The notes under the pieces: generated by a model | The model's input: the letters and a program-made list of their open reading frames with translations, nothing else | Told to the model about the DNA's origin: nothing | The model's database searches: none | Translations under genes and position numbers: made by a program | NCBI RefSeq assembly: GCF_042492175.1 | Contig: NZ_CP170453.1 | Coordinates: 1,550,001 to 1,614,000 of the forward strand | Source of the DNA: CAJXSN01 sp947492235 | Lineage (GTDB): Bacteria; Pseudomonadota; Alphaproteobacteria; Sphingomonadales; Sphingomonadaceae | DNA: 64,000 nt | Direction: 5' to 3' | Shown: one piece after another, positions 41,856 to 49,620 of the stretch | Layout: the number at the start of each line of letters is the position of its first letter | How positions within the stretch are numbered: position 1 is the first letter of the stretch

Positions 41856-42652
41856 GCGAGACGTCCCGCGCACGCCGATTGCTGCGCGAACCATTGGTCC
41901 ATTTCCTGATTGCAGGGGCGGCCATCTTCGCGCTGTTCGCGTGGATCGGCGAGCCGGTCGATCCCGCCGACCGGACCATCACTCTGGACCGCGAGCAGCA
42001 GGCCCTGATCGCGCTCGATTTCGAGCGGATGACGCAGCGCCCGCCCACCGATGCCGAGCTGGATGGATTGATAGAGCGGTGGGTGCGCGAGGAAATTCTC
42101 TACCGCGAGGCCCTGCGACTGGGGCTGGATGACCGCGACCCGGTGGTGCGGCGGCGGATGGCCAAGAAAATGGACTTTATCGCTGCCTCGCAGGCCGATC
42201 TGGCGAAGCCGGACGGAGCGGAATTGCGCGAATGGTACGAGGCGAATGCGGCGCGGTTTTCTGAGGACGGGCAGGTTTCGTTCGAGCAACGTTATTTCAC
42301 CGAGCAGGCGCCTGCTTTGGCCGCGATGGAAAGCGGTGCGGGCGGGGAGCCTTCTTCGCTGCCGGCAAGCTTGACCGATCGGCCACTGCGCGATGTGGAG
42401 GCACAGTTCGGCGCAGCATTTGCCGATGCACTGGCACGTTTGGCACCGGGCGAGGAATGGCAGGGGCCGGTTCGCTCCGGGCTGGGATGGCATCTGGTGC
42501 GGCTGACATCGCTGGAGGCTGGCGCCGCGCCGGACTTTGCCGAAATCCGCGATCAGGTGGAAGACGAATGGCGCTTGTCCGAAGGCGAGGCGCGGCGCGA
42601 AGCAGCCTACCGAGTATTCGCCGATGCCTACACGGTCGAGATCGCCGAATGA
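41852..42652 (+). CDS. Membrane-anchored parvulin-type peptidyl-prolyl isomerase
   Basis: 266 residues from GTG 41852, which overlaps the previous stop (GTGA). A single N-terminal helix (LVHFLIAGAAIFALFAWI) anchors it with the rest in the periplasm. A SurA/PpiC-like segment (TDAELDGLIERWVREEILYREALRLGLD) precedes the parvulin domain, where VSFEQRYFTEQAP and PVRSGLGWHLVRLTS are recognisable. It may help fold the DUF3604 lipoprotein or the membrane protein encoded next (inference). The stop overlaps the start of the HupE-like gene (ATGA), giving translational coupling across the trio. Confidence 0.82.
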   Translation: MSETSRARRLLREPLVHFLIAGAAIFALFAWIGEPVDPADRTITLDREQQALIALDFERMTQRPPTDAELDGLIERWVREEILYREALRLGLDDRDPVVRRRMAKKMDFIAASQADLAKPDGAELREWYEANAARFSEDGQVSFEQRYFTEQAPALAAMESGAGGEPSSLPASLTDRPLRDVEAQFGAAFADALARLAPGEEWQGPVRSGLGWHLVRLTSLEAGAAPDFAEIRDQVEDEWRLSEGEARREAAYRVFADAYTVEIAE

Positions 42653-43617
42653 TCCGCTGGCTTGCGGGTTTGGTAGCTCTGCTAATCTCCGCCCCCTTGG
42701 CGGCGGATGAACTGCGGCCCGGATCGATTGCTTTCACGCAAGATACGCCCCAGGATTGGTCGCTCGCGTGGAAACAGCCCCTGGTATCGGCAGGCCGCGA
42801 CGCGCTGGCGATACCGATCATCCCGGACACATGCGCCTATGCTGCCGAGCCCGTGGGCCGCGCCATACCCGGTGCGCTGGTGGGCGAGGCAAAAGTCTTG
42901 TGCTCCGGCACAGTCGAGGGCGACCAACTCGGCTTCGAAGCGATCCCCGGCGGGGGCGATGTGCTGCTGCGCGTGATACCCCAGGGCCGCCCGGTCCAGA
43001 CATTCCGGCTGACCGATGCAGAGCCCGCCGCGACCATCGCGGCGCAGGCCAGCGCAGCGCAGGTCTGGCGCAGCTATTTCCTGCTCGGCGTGGAGCATAT
43101 TCTGGAAGGCTGGGATCATCTGTTGTTCGTCATCGCGCTGGTCCTGTTGGTGCGGCGCGGCTGGGCGGTGGCCAAGGCGGTGACGGCGTTTACCCTCGCG
43201 CATTCGCTGACACTGGCGGGCGTGACGCTGGGGCTGGTCGGCCTGCCGCAGCGCCCGGTGGAAGCGGTGGTCGCGCTGTCGATTGTCCTTCTGGCGTGGG
43301 AGCTTGTGCGCGAAGGCGACAGCTGGACAAAGCGCTGGCCGTGGCTGGTCGCGTTTCTTTTCGGGCTGATCCATGGCTTCGGCTTTGCCGGGGCGCTGGC
43401 GGAAATCGGCTTGCCCGAAGGCGAAGTGCCTGCCGCGCTGATCAGCTTCAATCTGGGGGTCGAAGCGGGGCAGCTGGCGGTCGTGGCGGCCGTGCTTCTG
43501 GTGCTGGAGGCGGTCCGGCGGCTGTCCGCCAAGTCTCTCGACCCTGCGCTCAAACTGGCGAGCTACGGGATCGGGATTACCGGCGCATATTGGCTGGTGG
43601 ATCGGCTGATTGGTTAG
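42649..43617 (+). CDS. HupE/UreJ-family membrane protein
   Basis: 322 residues: a signal sequence ending SAPLAADE, an approximately 120-residue periplasmic beta-rich part, then about six membrane helices. The HupE/UreJ-2 motifs are GVEHILEGWDHLLFVIAL, TAFTLAHSLTLAGVTLGL, LIHGFGFAGALAEIG and LISFNLGVEAGQLAV, with conserved His residues placed for metal contact. HupE proteins mediate nickel or related metal uptake for hydrogenase or urease, but no such enzyme lies here, so the ion is uncertain. It is the last gene of the DUF3604-isomerase-HupE operon and overlaps the convergent efflux gene by four bases. Confidence 0.85.
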   Translation: MIRWLAGLVALLISAPLAADELRPGSIAFTQDTPQDWSLAWKQPLVSAGRDALAIPIIPDTCAYAAEPVGRAIPGALVGEAKVLCSGTVEGDQLGFEAIPGGGDVLLRVIPQGRPVQTFRLTDAEPAATIAAQASAAQVWRSYFLLGVEHILEGWDHLLFVIALVLLVRRGWAVAKAVTAFTLAHSLTLAGVTLGLVGLPQRPVEAVVALSIVLLAWELVREGDSWTKRWPWLVAFLFGLIHGFGFAGALAEIGLPEGEVPAALISFNLGVEAGQLAVVAAVLLVLEAVRRLSAKSLDPALKLASYGIGITGAYWLVDRLIG

Positions 43618-45041
43618 GAATTTTGCCCGGCAGGCGTGAAGCCATCGCCGCCAAGAGCCTGCCACAACAGGATGCGCGCGCGCTGCGCCCGGCCTCTGGC
43701 GGCAGCAGCCCGTTCTCCGCTGGCATCGGCGGAGCGACGGGCTTCCAGCACTTCGAGAAAATTGCTTAAGCCTGCGGAAAAGCGCGTCTCGGCAAGCGCT
43801 GCGGCACGCTGGGCGCTGGCGGCTTCCTGCACGGCTGCGGCCAGCTCCCGGTCGGCGGCGTCGACCAGACCGTAGCCTGTCTCGGCGTCGCCCAGCGCGG
43901 TGAACACAGCGCGGCGATAGGATTGGAAGGCGAGGCGCTTGTCTGCCTCGGGGGCGTCGATCCCCGCCTCGATCCGCCCGAAATCGAGCAGCGGGGCTAG
44001 CAATCCGCCAGTGGCCGTGCCGACCAGCGAATCCTCACTGAACAGATCGCCCAGATCGAAGGCCAGCAGGCCCAGAGCGGCCGACAGGGTGAATTGCGGG
44101 AAACGCGCGGCGGATGCTGCGTAAAGCTCCGCATCGCTCGCCTCCAGCCGGGCAGCGGCGGCAAGCACATCGGGCCGGTTCGCAAGCAATTGGCTCGGCA
44201 GCGTGGCGGGCGCGGCAGGCTGCGCTGCTTCGGCAGCCGATTGGCTCAGAAGATCGAGAACCGTCTGCGCAGGCTGGGCGGTCAGCGTCACCAGCCGCCC
44301 CGCAATCCGTGCGCGTTCGCTGGCCAGTGCGGCAATGCGGCTCTGGCTTGTCTGGGCAGCGCTTTCCGCGCGGACCCGGTCGAAACCCGGCGCAATGCCC
44401 GCCCGCTCGCGAGAGCCGGCCAAAGCAACCAGCCGCTGAGCCGAAGCAAGATCGCTTTCCAGTGCGCTTTGCCTCTCGGCGAGTGCGCGCCAGTCGACCA
44501 CTGCCGCCGCAATCTCTGCGACGAGAGCCAGCCGCACACCTTGCGCGTCGGCGGTGGCAGCGCCCAGCCGCGCGGCAGCGGCGCGTTCCTGCGCGCGCAG
44601 GCGGCCGAAAATGTCCGGGTCCCAGCTGGCAATCAAATTGGTGCCATAGGTGACCTGCTCGGTATCGATGGTGATGCCCGGAGGCAGGGCCCCGCCGAAC
44701 TGGGCGGGATTGATCCGGCTGCCGGTGACAGAGGCATCGGCGCTGACGCTGGGCAACCGGTTCGCCCCGGCGCGCGCTGCCCCGGCCCGGGCAGCATCGA
44801 TGCGGGCTGCGGCTTCGCCCAAAGTCGGCGCATCGGCCAGCGCAAGCCTGCTCAGGGCGGCAAACGCCGGATCGGTGCTGGGCAGCAGCGAGGCGATCTG
44901 GGCATCGGTCGTTTCGTCAGGTGCAAAGGCGAAGCTGGCCGGGATGGCGGGCGGCGTGGTCGCGATTTCCGCAGGCGGACCTGCAACGCAGGCGCCCAGC
45001 GAGGATGCGGCGATCAGGGCAAAGGCAGCGCGCATTCTCAC
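43614..45041 (-). CDS. TolC/NodT-type outer-membrane efflux lipoprotein
   Basis: 475 residues. The start is GTG 45041 (GTGA overlap with the preceding gene); ATG 45035 is possible. A lipoprotein signal ends SSLGAC. Two repeated outer-membrane efflux regions follow (LALADAPTLGEAAARIDAA..., and RPDVLAAAARLEASDAELYAASAARFPQFTLSAALG), the hallmark of NodT-type TolC proteins, with long coiled-coil helices between. It provides the outer-membrane exit for the ABC exporter encoded upstream in the same operon. Confidence 0.9.
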   Translation of the reverse strand: MRMRAAFALIAASSLGACVAGPPAEIATTPPAIPASFAFAPDETTDAQIASLLPSTDPAFAALSRLALADAPTLGEAAARIDAARAGAARAGANRLPSVSADASVTGSRINPAQFGGALPPGITIDTEQVTYGTNLIASWDPDIFGRLRAQERAAAARLGAATADAQGVRLALVAEIAAAVVDWRALAERQSALESDLASAQRLVALAGSRERAGIAPGFDRVRAESAAQTSQSRIAALASERARIAGRLVTLTAQPAQTVLDLLSQSAAEAAQPAAPATLPSQLLANRPDVLAAAARLEASDAELYAASAARFPQFTLSAALGLLAFDLGDLFSEDSLVGTATGGLLAPLLDFGRIEAGIDAPEADKRLAFQSYRRAVFTALGDAETGYGLVDAADRELAAAVQEAASAQRAAALAETRFSAGLSNFLEVLEARRSADASGERAAAARGRAQRARILLWQALGGDGFTPAGQNS

Positions 45042-46123
45042 TCGCCCGAACTCCCCTGTTCCCCATCCGTGGCCGGAATAAAGGCATCGACCTGCTGGCC
45101 TACCCGGAAGGCATCGCGCGCCTCGGCGGGCAGGGCGTAGATGATTTGCAAGACGCGTACATCGACCCGCTCGGATGCAGTGTTGGTCAATTGCCGCTTG
45201 GGCACGACCTGCGGTTCGGCGCGCACGAAGCTGGCCTTCACCTGATTGTCGGCGGCGCCGCGCGGGGAGACAGTCGCGGGCTCGCCCATGGCGAGACGGC
45301 CTGCCTGCTCTTCGTCGATATCGACGCGGATATGCAGCGGGCGGGTCTCGCCCATGGTGATAAAGGGCGCAGAATTGCCGCCGCCTTGATTGGAGAGGAA
45401 TTCGCCCGGGCGGATATTCACCGCGAGGATTTCTCCGGCAATCGGGGCGCGCACGGTGGCGCGGCTGAGCTCGGTGCGGGTGGTCCCGGCCTGCGATTGC
45501 GCGCTCTGGATGCGGGCATTGGCCTGATCGACGCGGGCGCGGGCCTGTTGCAGGCGGGTCTCGGCCAGACGGCGACGGTCGCGGGCGCTGGCGGCCTCGC
45601 CCTCTGCGCGGATGACTTCGGACCGGCTGACGGCGGCGGGATCATCGACACCGCGATACAATGCCAATTGGCGCGCAGCGGTCTGTTCCGCCGTGCGCGC
45701 TTCGGCAATCGCGGCCTGCGCTTCGTTCATGGAGGCGCGGGCTTCACCCAGCGCAGCGCGCGCCTCGGTGATTGCAGCCTGCGTCTCGGCAGCGCGAGCG
45801 CGGATAGCACGGGTATCCACGGTGAACAGCGGCTGGCCTTTATCCACGAACTGCCCCGGCTGGACCAGCAAATCGGTCACCAGCCCGGACAAAGCCGTGC
45901 CCACCTCAATCAATTCACTGGAGGGCTCCACAATGCCCGATCCGGCCACCCGTGCGCCATTCGCCATCTCTCCGGTGGCGCGGGGCGGTTCCTTGGCAGG
46001 TTCGGATTGCTCGCGGTCCGGCAGGCCAAAGGCGATGAAGAGCACCGCCAGAACCAGTGCGCCAATGGCGATGATCGGCAGAACCTTGCGGGAGAAGCTG
46101 AGATTGTCGGGCAGCAGGGCCAT
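45038..46123 (-). CDS. HlyD-family membrane fusion protein (DevB-like)
   Basis: 361 residues with one N-terminal helix (VLPIIAIGALVLAVLFIAFGL), a lipoyl/barrel-sandwich part split around a long coiled-coil hairpin (IRARAAETQAAITEARAALG and onward to AQSQAG), and RATVRAPIAGEILAVNIRPGEF returning to the lipoyl fold. It bridges the inner-membrane ABC transporter and the TolC-like protein. It is coupled to the TolC gene by a GTGA overlap and lies 15 bases after the ATPase gene stop. DevB is the closest named relative judged by operon plan. Confidence 0.88.
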   Translation of the reverse strand: MALLPDNLSFSRKVLPIIAIGALVLAVLFIAFGLPDREQSEPAKEPPRATGEMANGARVAGSGIVEPSSELIEVGTALSGLVTDLLVQPGQFVDKGQPLFTVDTRAIRARAAETQAAITEARAALGEARASMNEAQAAIAEARTAEQTAARQLALYRGVDDPAAVSRSEVIRAEGEAASARDRRRLAETRLQQARARVDQANARIQSAQSQAGTTRTELSRATVRAPIAGEILAVNIRPGEFLSNQGGGNSAPFITMGETRPLHIRVDIDEEQAGRLAMGEPATVSPRGAADNQVKASFVRAEPQVVPKRQLTNTASERVDVRVLQIIYALPAEARDAFRVGQQVDAFIPATDGEQGSSGE

Positions 46124-46138
46124 TGTCAGTGTTCCACT

Positions 46139-46846
46139 CTAATGGTCATCGGGCATGTCTTTGCCGTCATGGGTAATCAGGCCGTCTTCCAGCACCAGAA
46201 TGCGGTCGGCCAGGTCGAATACGCGGTTGTCATGGGTCACGATGATGCAGGCGCGGTCCTCCGCCACGGCCACTTCGCGCAGCAGGTCCATCACCCGGCG
46301 GCCCGAATTTGCATCCAGCGCCGCGGTCGGTTCGTCACACACCACGAGGCGGGGCTCGTGGACCAGCGCGCGGGCAATTGCGACGCGCTGCTGCTGGCCG
46401 CCCGACAGCTGATTGGGCAGCTTGTCCGCCTGATCGCCGATATTGAGCTTCTCCAGCATACCGCGCGCTTTCTCGCGCGCCTCGTGCCGGTCCATACCCT
46501 GCGCGATCAGCGGAACGGCGGCATTGCTGGCTGCATCGATGCTCGGGATGAGATTGTATTGCTGGAAAATGAAGCCGATATTCGCCAGCCGGAAATCGAC
46601 CAGCGCGGTATCGTCGAGATCGTAAATGTCGGTGCCGAAGACGGTCACTTCACCCTTGGTCGGCCAGAGAATGCCGCACATGATCGAGATCAGCGTGGTT
46701 TTGCCACTGCCGCTTTCGCCCACCACATAGGTCAGCTCGCCAGCGCGGATTTCGGTGTCGATGCCGTGCAGCACGGTGATCGTCTGCGATCCCGACTGGA
46801 AATCGCGGGTGACGCCGCGCGTGGTAATGGCGACTTGCTGGCTCAC
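46139..46846 (-). CDS. ABC transporter ATP-binding protein (DevA/LolD-like)
   Basis: 235 residues from GTG 46846, which overlaps the permease stop (GTGA). Walker A GESGSGKTT (43-51), Q-loop in GFIFQQYNLIP, signature LSGGQQQR, Walker B LVVCDEPTAALD and the H-loop IIVTHD are all intact. This is the MacB/LolD/DevA branch, which powers export of lipids, peptides or antibiotics from the outer leaflet of the inner membrane. The gene order permease-ATPase-fusion protein-TolC gives a complete tripartite machine. Confidence 0.93.
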   Translation of the reverse strand: MSQQVAITTRGVTRDFQSGSQTITVLHGIDTEIRAGELTYVVGESGSGKTTLISIMCGILWPTKGEVTVFGTDIYDLDDTALVDFRLANIGFIFQQYNLIPSIDAASNAAVPLIAQGMDRHEAREKARGMLEKLNIGDQADKLPNQLSGGQQQRVAIARALVHEPRLVVCDEPTAALDANSGRRVMDLLREVAVAEDRACIIVTHDNRVFDLADRILVLEDGLITHDGKDMPDDH

Positions 46847-47979
46847 CGGAACACCGCCGCCGGTTCGGTTTTGAGCACGGTGCGCAGCGAGAGCCAGCCG
46901 GTCAGGCCGAGGATCACGAACACCGCCGCACAACTGATCAGCGGAATCTGCCAGGGGATGTAGAAGCCCTTGAAATCGGGATTGCCGCTGAAGCCCCAGA
47001 TGAAAGCGACGGTGGCAAGGATGCCCAGACCATAACCGATCAGGCCGACCAGCCCGGCCTGCACCGTCACCATCTTGCGGATCTTGGCATTGGTCACGCC
47101 AATCGCTTTGAGCGCACCGAACTGCTTGATGTTGTCGCGGATAAACAGGCTGAAAGTCAGGCCGACAATTGCCACGCCGACGATAAAGCCGAGGGCCACC
47201 GTGATCCCGAAATTCAAAGGAATGCCGGTGTTCTCGATGATGAAGTCGATCCCGTCCTGAGCGAACTCCTCGCGGGTGCGGGCGCGCAGGCCGGTCTGCT
47301 CCTCAATGCGGCTGGCCAGCTCTTCATGGGTGATTCCGTCGGCGGCATTGGCAATGACGAAGGTCATGCGGTTGCGCGTGCCGGGCACGTAGTTCAGCGC
47401 CTGGCTGTATTTGGTGTAAAGCGTGACCTGGCTGGTGAAGGTCGGGATGGCATCGGCAATCCCGCGAATAACGGCGCGCTGGTCGTTCAGTTCCAGCCGC
47501 GCACCGATCGGGTCCGCGCCGTTTTCGAACAATTTGCCTGCGCCCACATCGTCGATGATCACGCTGTCGGGCTGCGAGAGGACCGAGATATCGCCCTCGA
47601 TCAGCCGCTTGGGTAGGCCGATCAGTGTGGCATCATCCACGCCGACAATCGATACGCCTTCCAGATCGCCATCGGAGGTGCGGACCGATGCACCCGCGCG
47701 CAAATGCGGCACCGCCCATTCGACGCCGGGCACGCCGCGCACCTTGTCGAGCGCGGTAGCGGGCATGGGGAAATTGACATCGGGTGTGCGGCTGACCGGG
47801 TCCATCACCCACACATCAGCGGTTGGCTCGGAATAGACCGCGCTCGCCCCGCGCTCGATCAGATTGATGAAGATGGTCAGCTGCTGCGTGATCAGCAGGG
47901 TGGAAAAGGCGATGCCGAACACCAGCCCGTAGAACTTCTGCTTGTCGCCGGTCAGCATTCTGATTGCGATCCAGAGCAT
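46843..47979 (-). CDS. ABC transporter permease (DevC/FtsX-like)
   Basis: 378 residues if started at ATG 47979 (MLWIAIRMLTGDKQKFYGLVFGIAF, the DevC-type N-terminus). An upstream in-frame ATG at 48015 would add 12 residues unlike the family and has its purine-rich box directly adjoining the start. One N-terminal helix, a periplasmic MacB-core-like domain (about 50-255), and three C-terminal helices with the FtsX domain (FGITVALGFIVGVAIVGLTFSLFIRDNIKQFGALKAIG region) are seen. It is first in the exporter operon, divergent from the tetR-like gene across a tandem operator. Confidence 0.87.
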   Translation of the reverse strand: MLWIAIRMLTGDKQKFYGLVFGIAFSTLLITQQLTIFINLIERGASAVYSEPTADVWVMDPVSRTPDVNFPMPATALDKVRGVPGVEWAVPHLRAGASVRTSDGDLEGVSIVGVDDATLIGLPKRLIEGDISVLSQPDSVIIDDVGAGKLFENGADPIGARLELNDQRAVIRGIADAIPTFTSQVTLYTKYSQALNYVPGTRNRMTFVIANAADGITHEELASRIEEQTGLRARTREEFAQDGIDFIIENTGIPLNFGITVALGFIVGVAIVGLTFSLFIRDNIKQFGALKAIGVTNAKIRKMVTVQAGLVGLIGYGLGILATVAFIWGFSGNPDFKGFYIPWQIPLISCAAVFVILGLTGWLSLRTVLKTEPAAVFR

Positions 47980-48026
47980 GGCGGAAAGGCAAGTCCCTTG
48001 CGTTTGTAACAACATCCGCCCATAAC

Positions 48027-48060
48027 TGAACGGTCGCGTTCAATTGAACGGAGCCGTTCA
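48027..48060. promoter_or_regulatory. Tandem TetR-type operator
   Basis: Two palindromes, TGAACG-GTCG-CGTTCA (48027-48042) and TGAACG-GAGC-CGTTCA (48045-48060), 18 bases centre to centre. They sit between the exporter operon and the TetR-family gene and probably control both. Confidence 0.8.
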
Positions 48061-48082
48061 GTTTGTCAAACGGAAAAACGCT

Positions 48083-48727
48083 ATGGAAAAACTCAGACCC
48101 TCCAGCGAGGCCAAGCGGGAGGCCATTCTGGAGACCGCATCGCAGCATTTCTTCGCCCACGGTTTCGCCGCCAGCGCGATTGAATCGATTGCCGAGGATG
48201 CCGGTGTCTCGAAGGTGACGGTTTACAACCACTTCGGTTCCAAGAAGGCGCTGTTCACCGCCGCTGTGGAGCAGGAATGCGAAAAGATGCGCGGACACTT
48301 CCGCATCGAATCGATGCCGGGGGCGAGCCTGCGCGCGCGGCTGACAGCGATTGGCGAAGGCATGGTCGCGTTTCTCTCGCGGGACGAGATGATCCATTTC
48401 GAACGCCGCATCGCAGCCGAGACCGAACACGAACCCAGCGTGGGCCTGACCTTCCTTGCCGCCGGGCCGCACCGGATGCGGGCCGCCTTCCGCGATCTGC
48501 TCGCCGCGATGCACGAGGCAGGCGAAGTGAATGTGCCCGACCCGGCGCTGGCGGCCGAACAGTTCGCGTCGCTGTGCAAAGGCATGGGCGATCTCGACCG
48601 CCGCTTCGGCATGGCCAGAGACGAGCGCCGCGATGCCGAGCGGATCGCGGGCGCGGTCGAGCTGTTCTGCCGCGCCTATGCGGTCGACGATCCCCAAGAA
48701 CCTGCGAATGAAAGGCCAGCCAAATGA
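48083..48727 (+). CDS. TetR-family transcriptional repressor
   Basis: 214 residues. N-terminal helix-turn-helix is typical: KREAILETASQHFFAHGFAASAIESIAEDAGVSKVTVYNHFGSKKALF. The C-terminal ligand domain resembles the AcrR type that carries an extra conserved C-terminal helix bundle. ATG 48083 follows the operator closely, so the gene is likely autoregulated and represses the divergent exporter genes until a ligand binds. Its stop overlaps the thioesterase start (ATGA), so an acyl-CoA-related signal is conceivable (inference). Confidence 0.9.
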   Translation: MEKLRPSSEAKREAILETASQHFFAHGFAASAIESIAEDAGVSKVTVYNHFGSKKALFTAAVEQECEKMRGHFRIESMPGASLRARLTAIGEGMVAFLSRDEMIHFERRIAAETEHEPSVGLTFLAAGPHRMRAAFRDLLAAMHEAGEVNVPDPALAAEQFASLCKGMGDLDRRFGMARDERRDAERIAGAVELFCRAYAVDDPQEPANERPAK

Positions 48728-49530
48728 GCGACCACTCCTATGCGCTGGACGAAGCGCTGCACCTCGAGCCGCTGGGCCCGGGCCATTACCGGCTGGGCGC
48801 GGCGCAGGCCTATTGGAACTTCACCAGCGCATTTGGCGGCTGGGCACTGGCGGCTGCTTTCGCCGGGGTCAGCCGGCACGAAGATTCCGCCGGTGATCTG
48901 CTGACACTGGGAGCGGTGTTTCCCGATGCTCTGCCCGAAGAGCCTCTGGACCTGCATGTGTCGCCCATCCGGATGCGCTCGCGGACCCAGTTCTGGAAGG
49001 CGCAGATCGTCCGGCCCGAACAGACCGGTGCTGTGTTGTTCGAATGCCAGCTGGTCCTGTCCAAACGAAAAGAACACGAAACCGGCTTCGACCGGCCACC
49101 GCCAGCGGCAAAAGCGCCCGAAGACTGCACCGAAATGGACATGACGATGGGGCTGAAATGGCTGCGGCATTATCGCCAGCGTCCGGTATCGGGCACGCCG
49201 TTTTCGAAGCAGGAAGAACCCGCCAGCCTTGTCTGGATAGAGGAAGCCGATGGCCGCCCTTGGGATGAGGCCGGGCTGATTGCCGTGTCGGACACGATGA
49301 TGCCCCGCGTGTTCTTCGCCGATACGGTCCCGCGCTTCGGAGCGACGGCCTCCTACAGCCTGCACAGCTTCGTCACCGCGGAAGAGATACGCAAGCTGGG
49401 GACCATGCCTTTGCTGGTCGAAACCAACAGCGATGCGATAGCGCTTGGCTCCTACGATCAGCGCGCGCGTGTCTGGTCGCAAGCGGGCCAATTGCTCTTC
49501 GTGACCAATCAGGTCGGCATCTTCCGCTAA
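48724..49530 (+). CDS. Acyl-CoA thioesterase-like protein (double hotdog fold)
   Basis: 268 residues, the length of double-hotdog thioesterases of the TesB/4HBT_3 type. Family-like parts are AYWNFTSAFGGWALAAAFAGV near the N-terminus, the DLHVSPIRMRSRTQFWKAQIV strand region, and DTMMPRVFFADTVPRFGATASYSLH in the second half, followed by GSYDQRARVWSQAGQLLFVTNQVG. It likely hydrolyses a cytoplasmic acyl-CoA. Translational coupling to the TetR gene suggests it is made when the exporter is derepressed. Confidence 0.82.
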   Translation: MSDHSYALDEALHLEPLGPGHYRLGAAQAYWNFTSAFGGWALAAAFAGVSRHEDSAGDLLTLGAVFPDALPEEPLDLHVSPIRMRSRTQFWKAQIVRPEQTGAVLFECQLVLSKRKEHETGFDRPPPAAKAPEDCTEMDMTMGLKWLRHYRQRPVSGTPFSKQEEPASLVWIEEADGRPWDEAGLIAVSDTMMPRVFFADTVPRFGATASYSLHSFVTAEEIRKLGTMPLLVETNSDAIALGSYDQRARVWSQAGQLLFVTNQVGIFR

Positions 49531-49561
49531 CGCCCCGGCGGAATTAGGTCTTCGGGCTAAC

Positions 49562-49589
49562 TTGCCATTCACCCCTGCGCGCCTACATA
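49562..49589 (+). promoter_or_regulatory. Possible vegetative promoter for ftsH
   Basis: TTGCCA (49562-49567) and TACATA (49584-49589) with a 16-base spacer, placed 32 bases before the ftsH start. Sequence match is moderate only. Confidence 0.35.
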
Positions 49590-49620
49590 TCGTGCAGCAC
49601 TGAAAGGACTCGCACCCGCG

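Noticed and set aside
46139..46933. Upstream start of the ABC ATPase gene at 46933
   Set aside because: It lies within the permease gene; GTG 46846 gives the standard N-terminus and the typical GTGA coupling.
44921..46963. A 680-codon plus-strand open frame opposite the exporter operon
   Set aside because: It covers three well-supported minus-strand genes, and its translation is low-complexity, Gly/Arg/Gln-rich and without family features.
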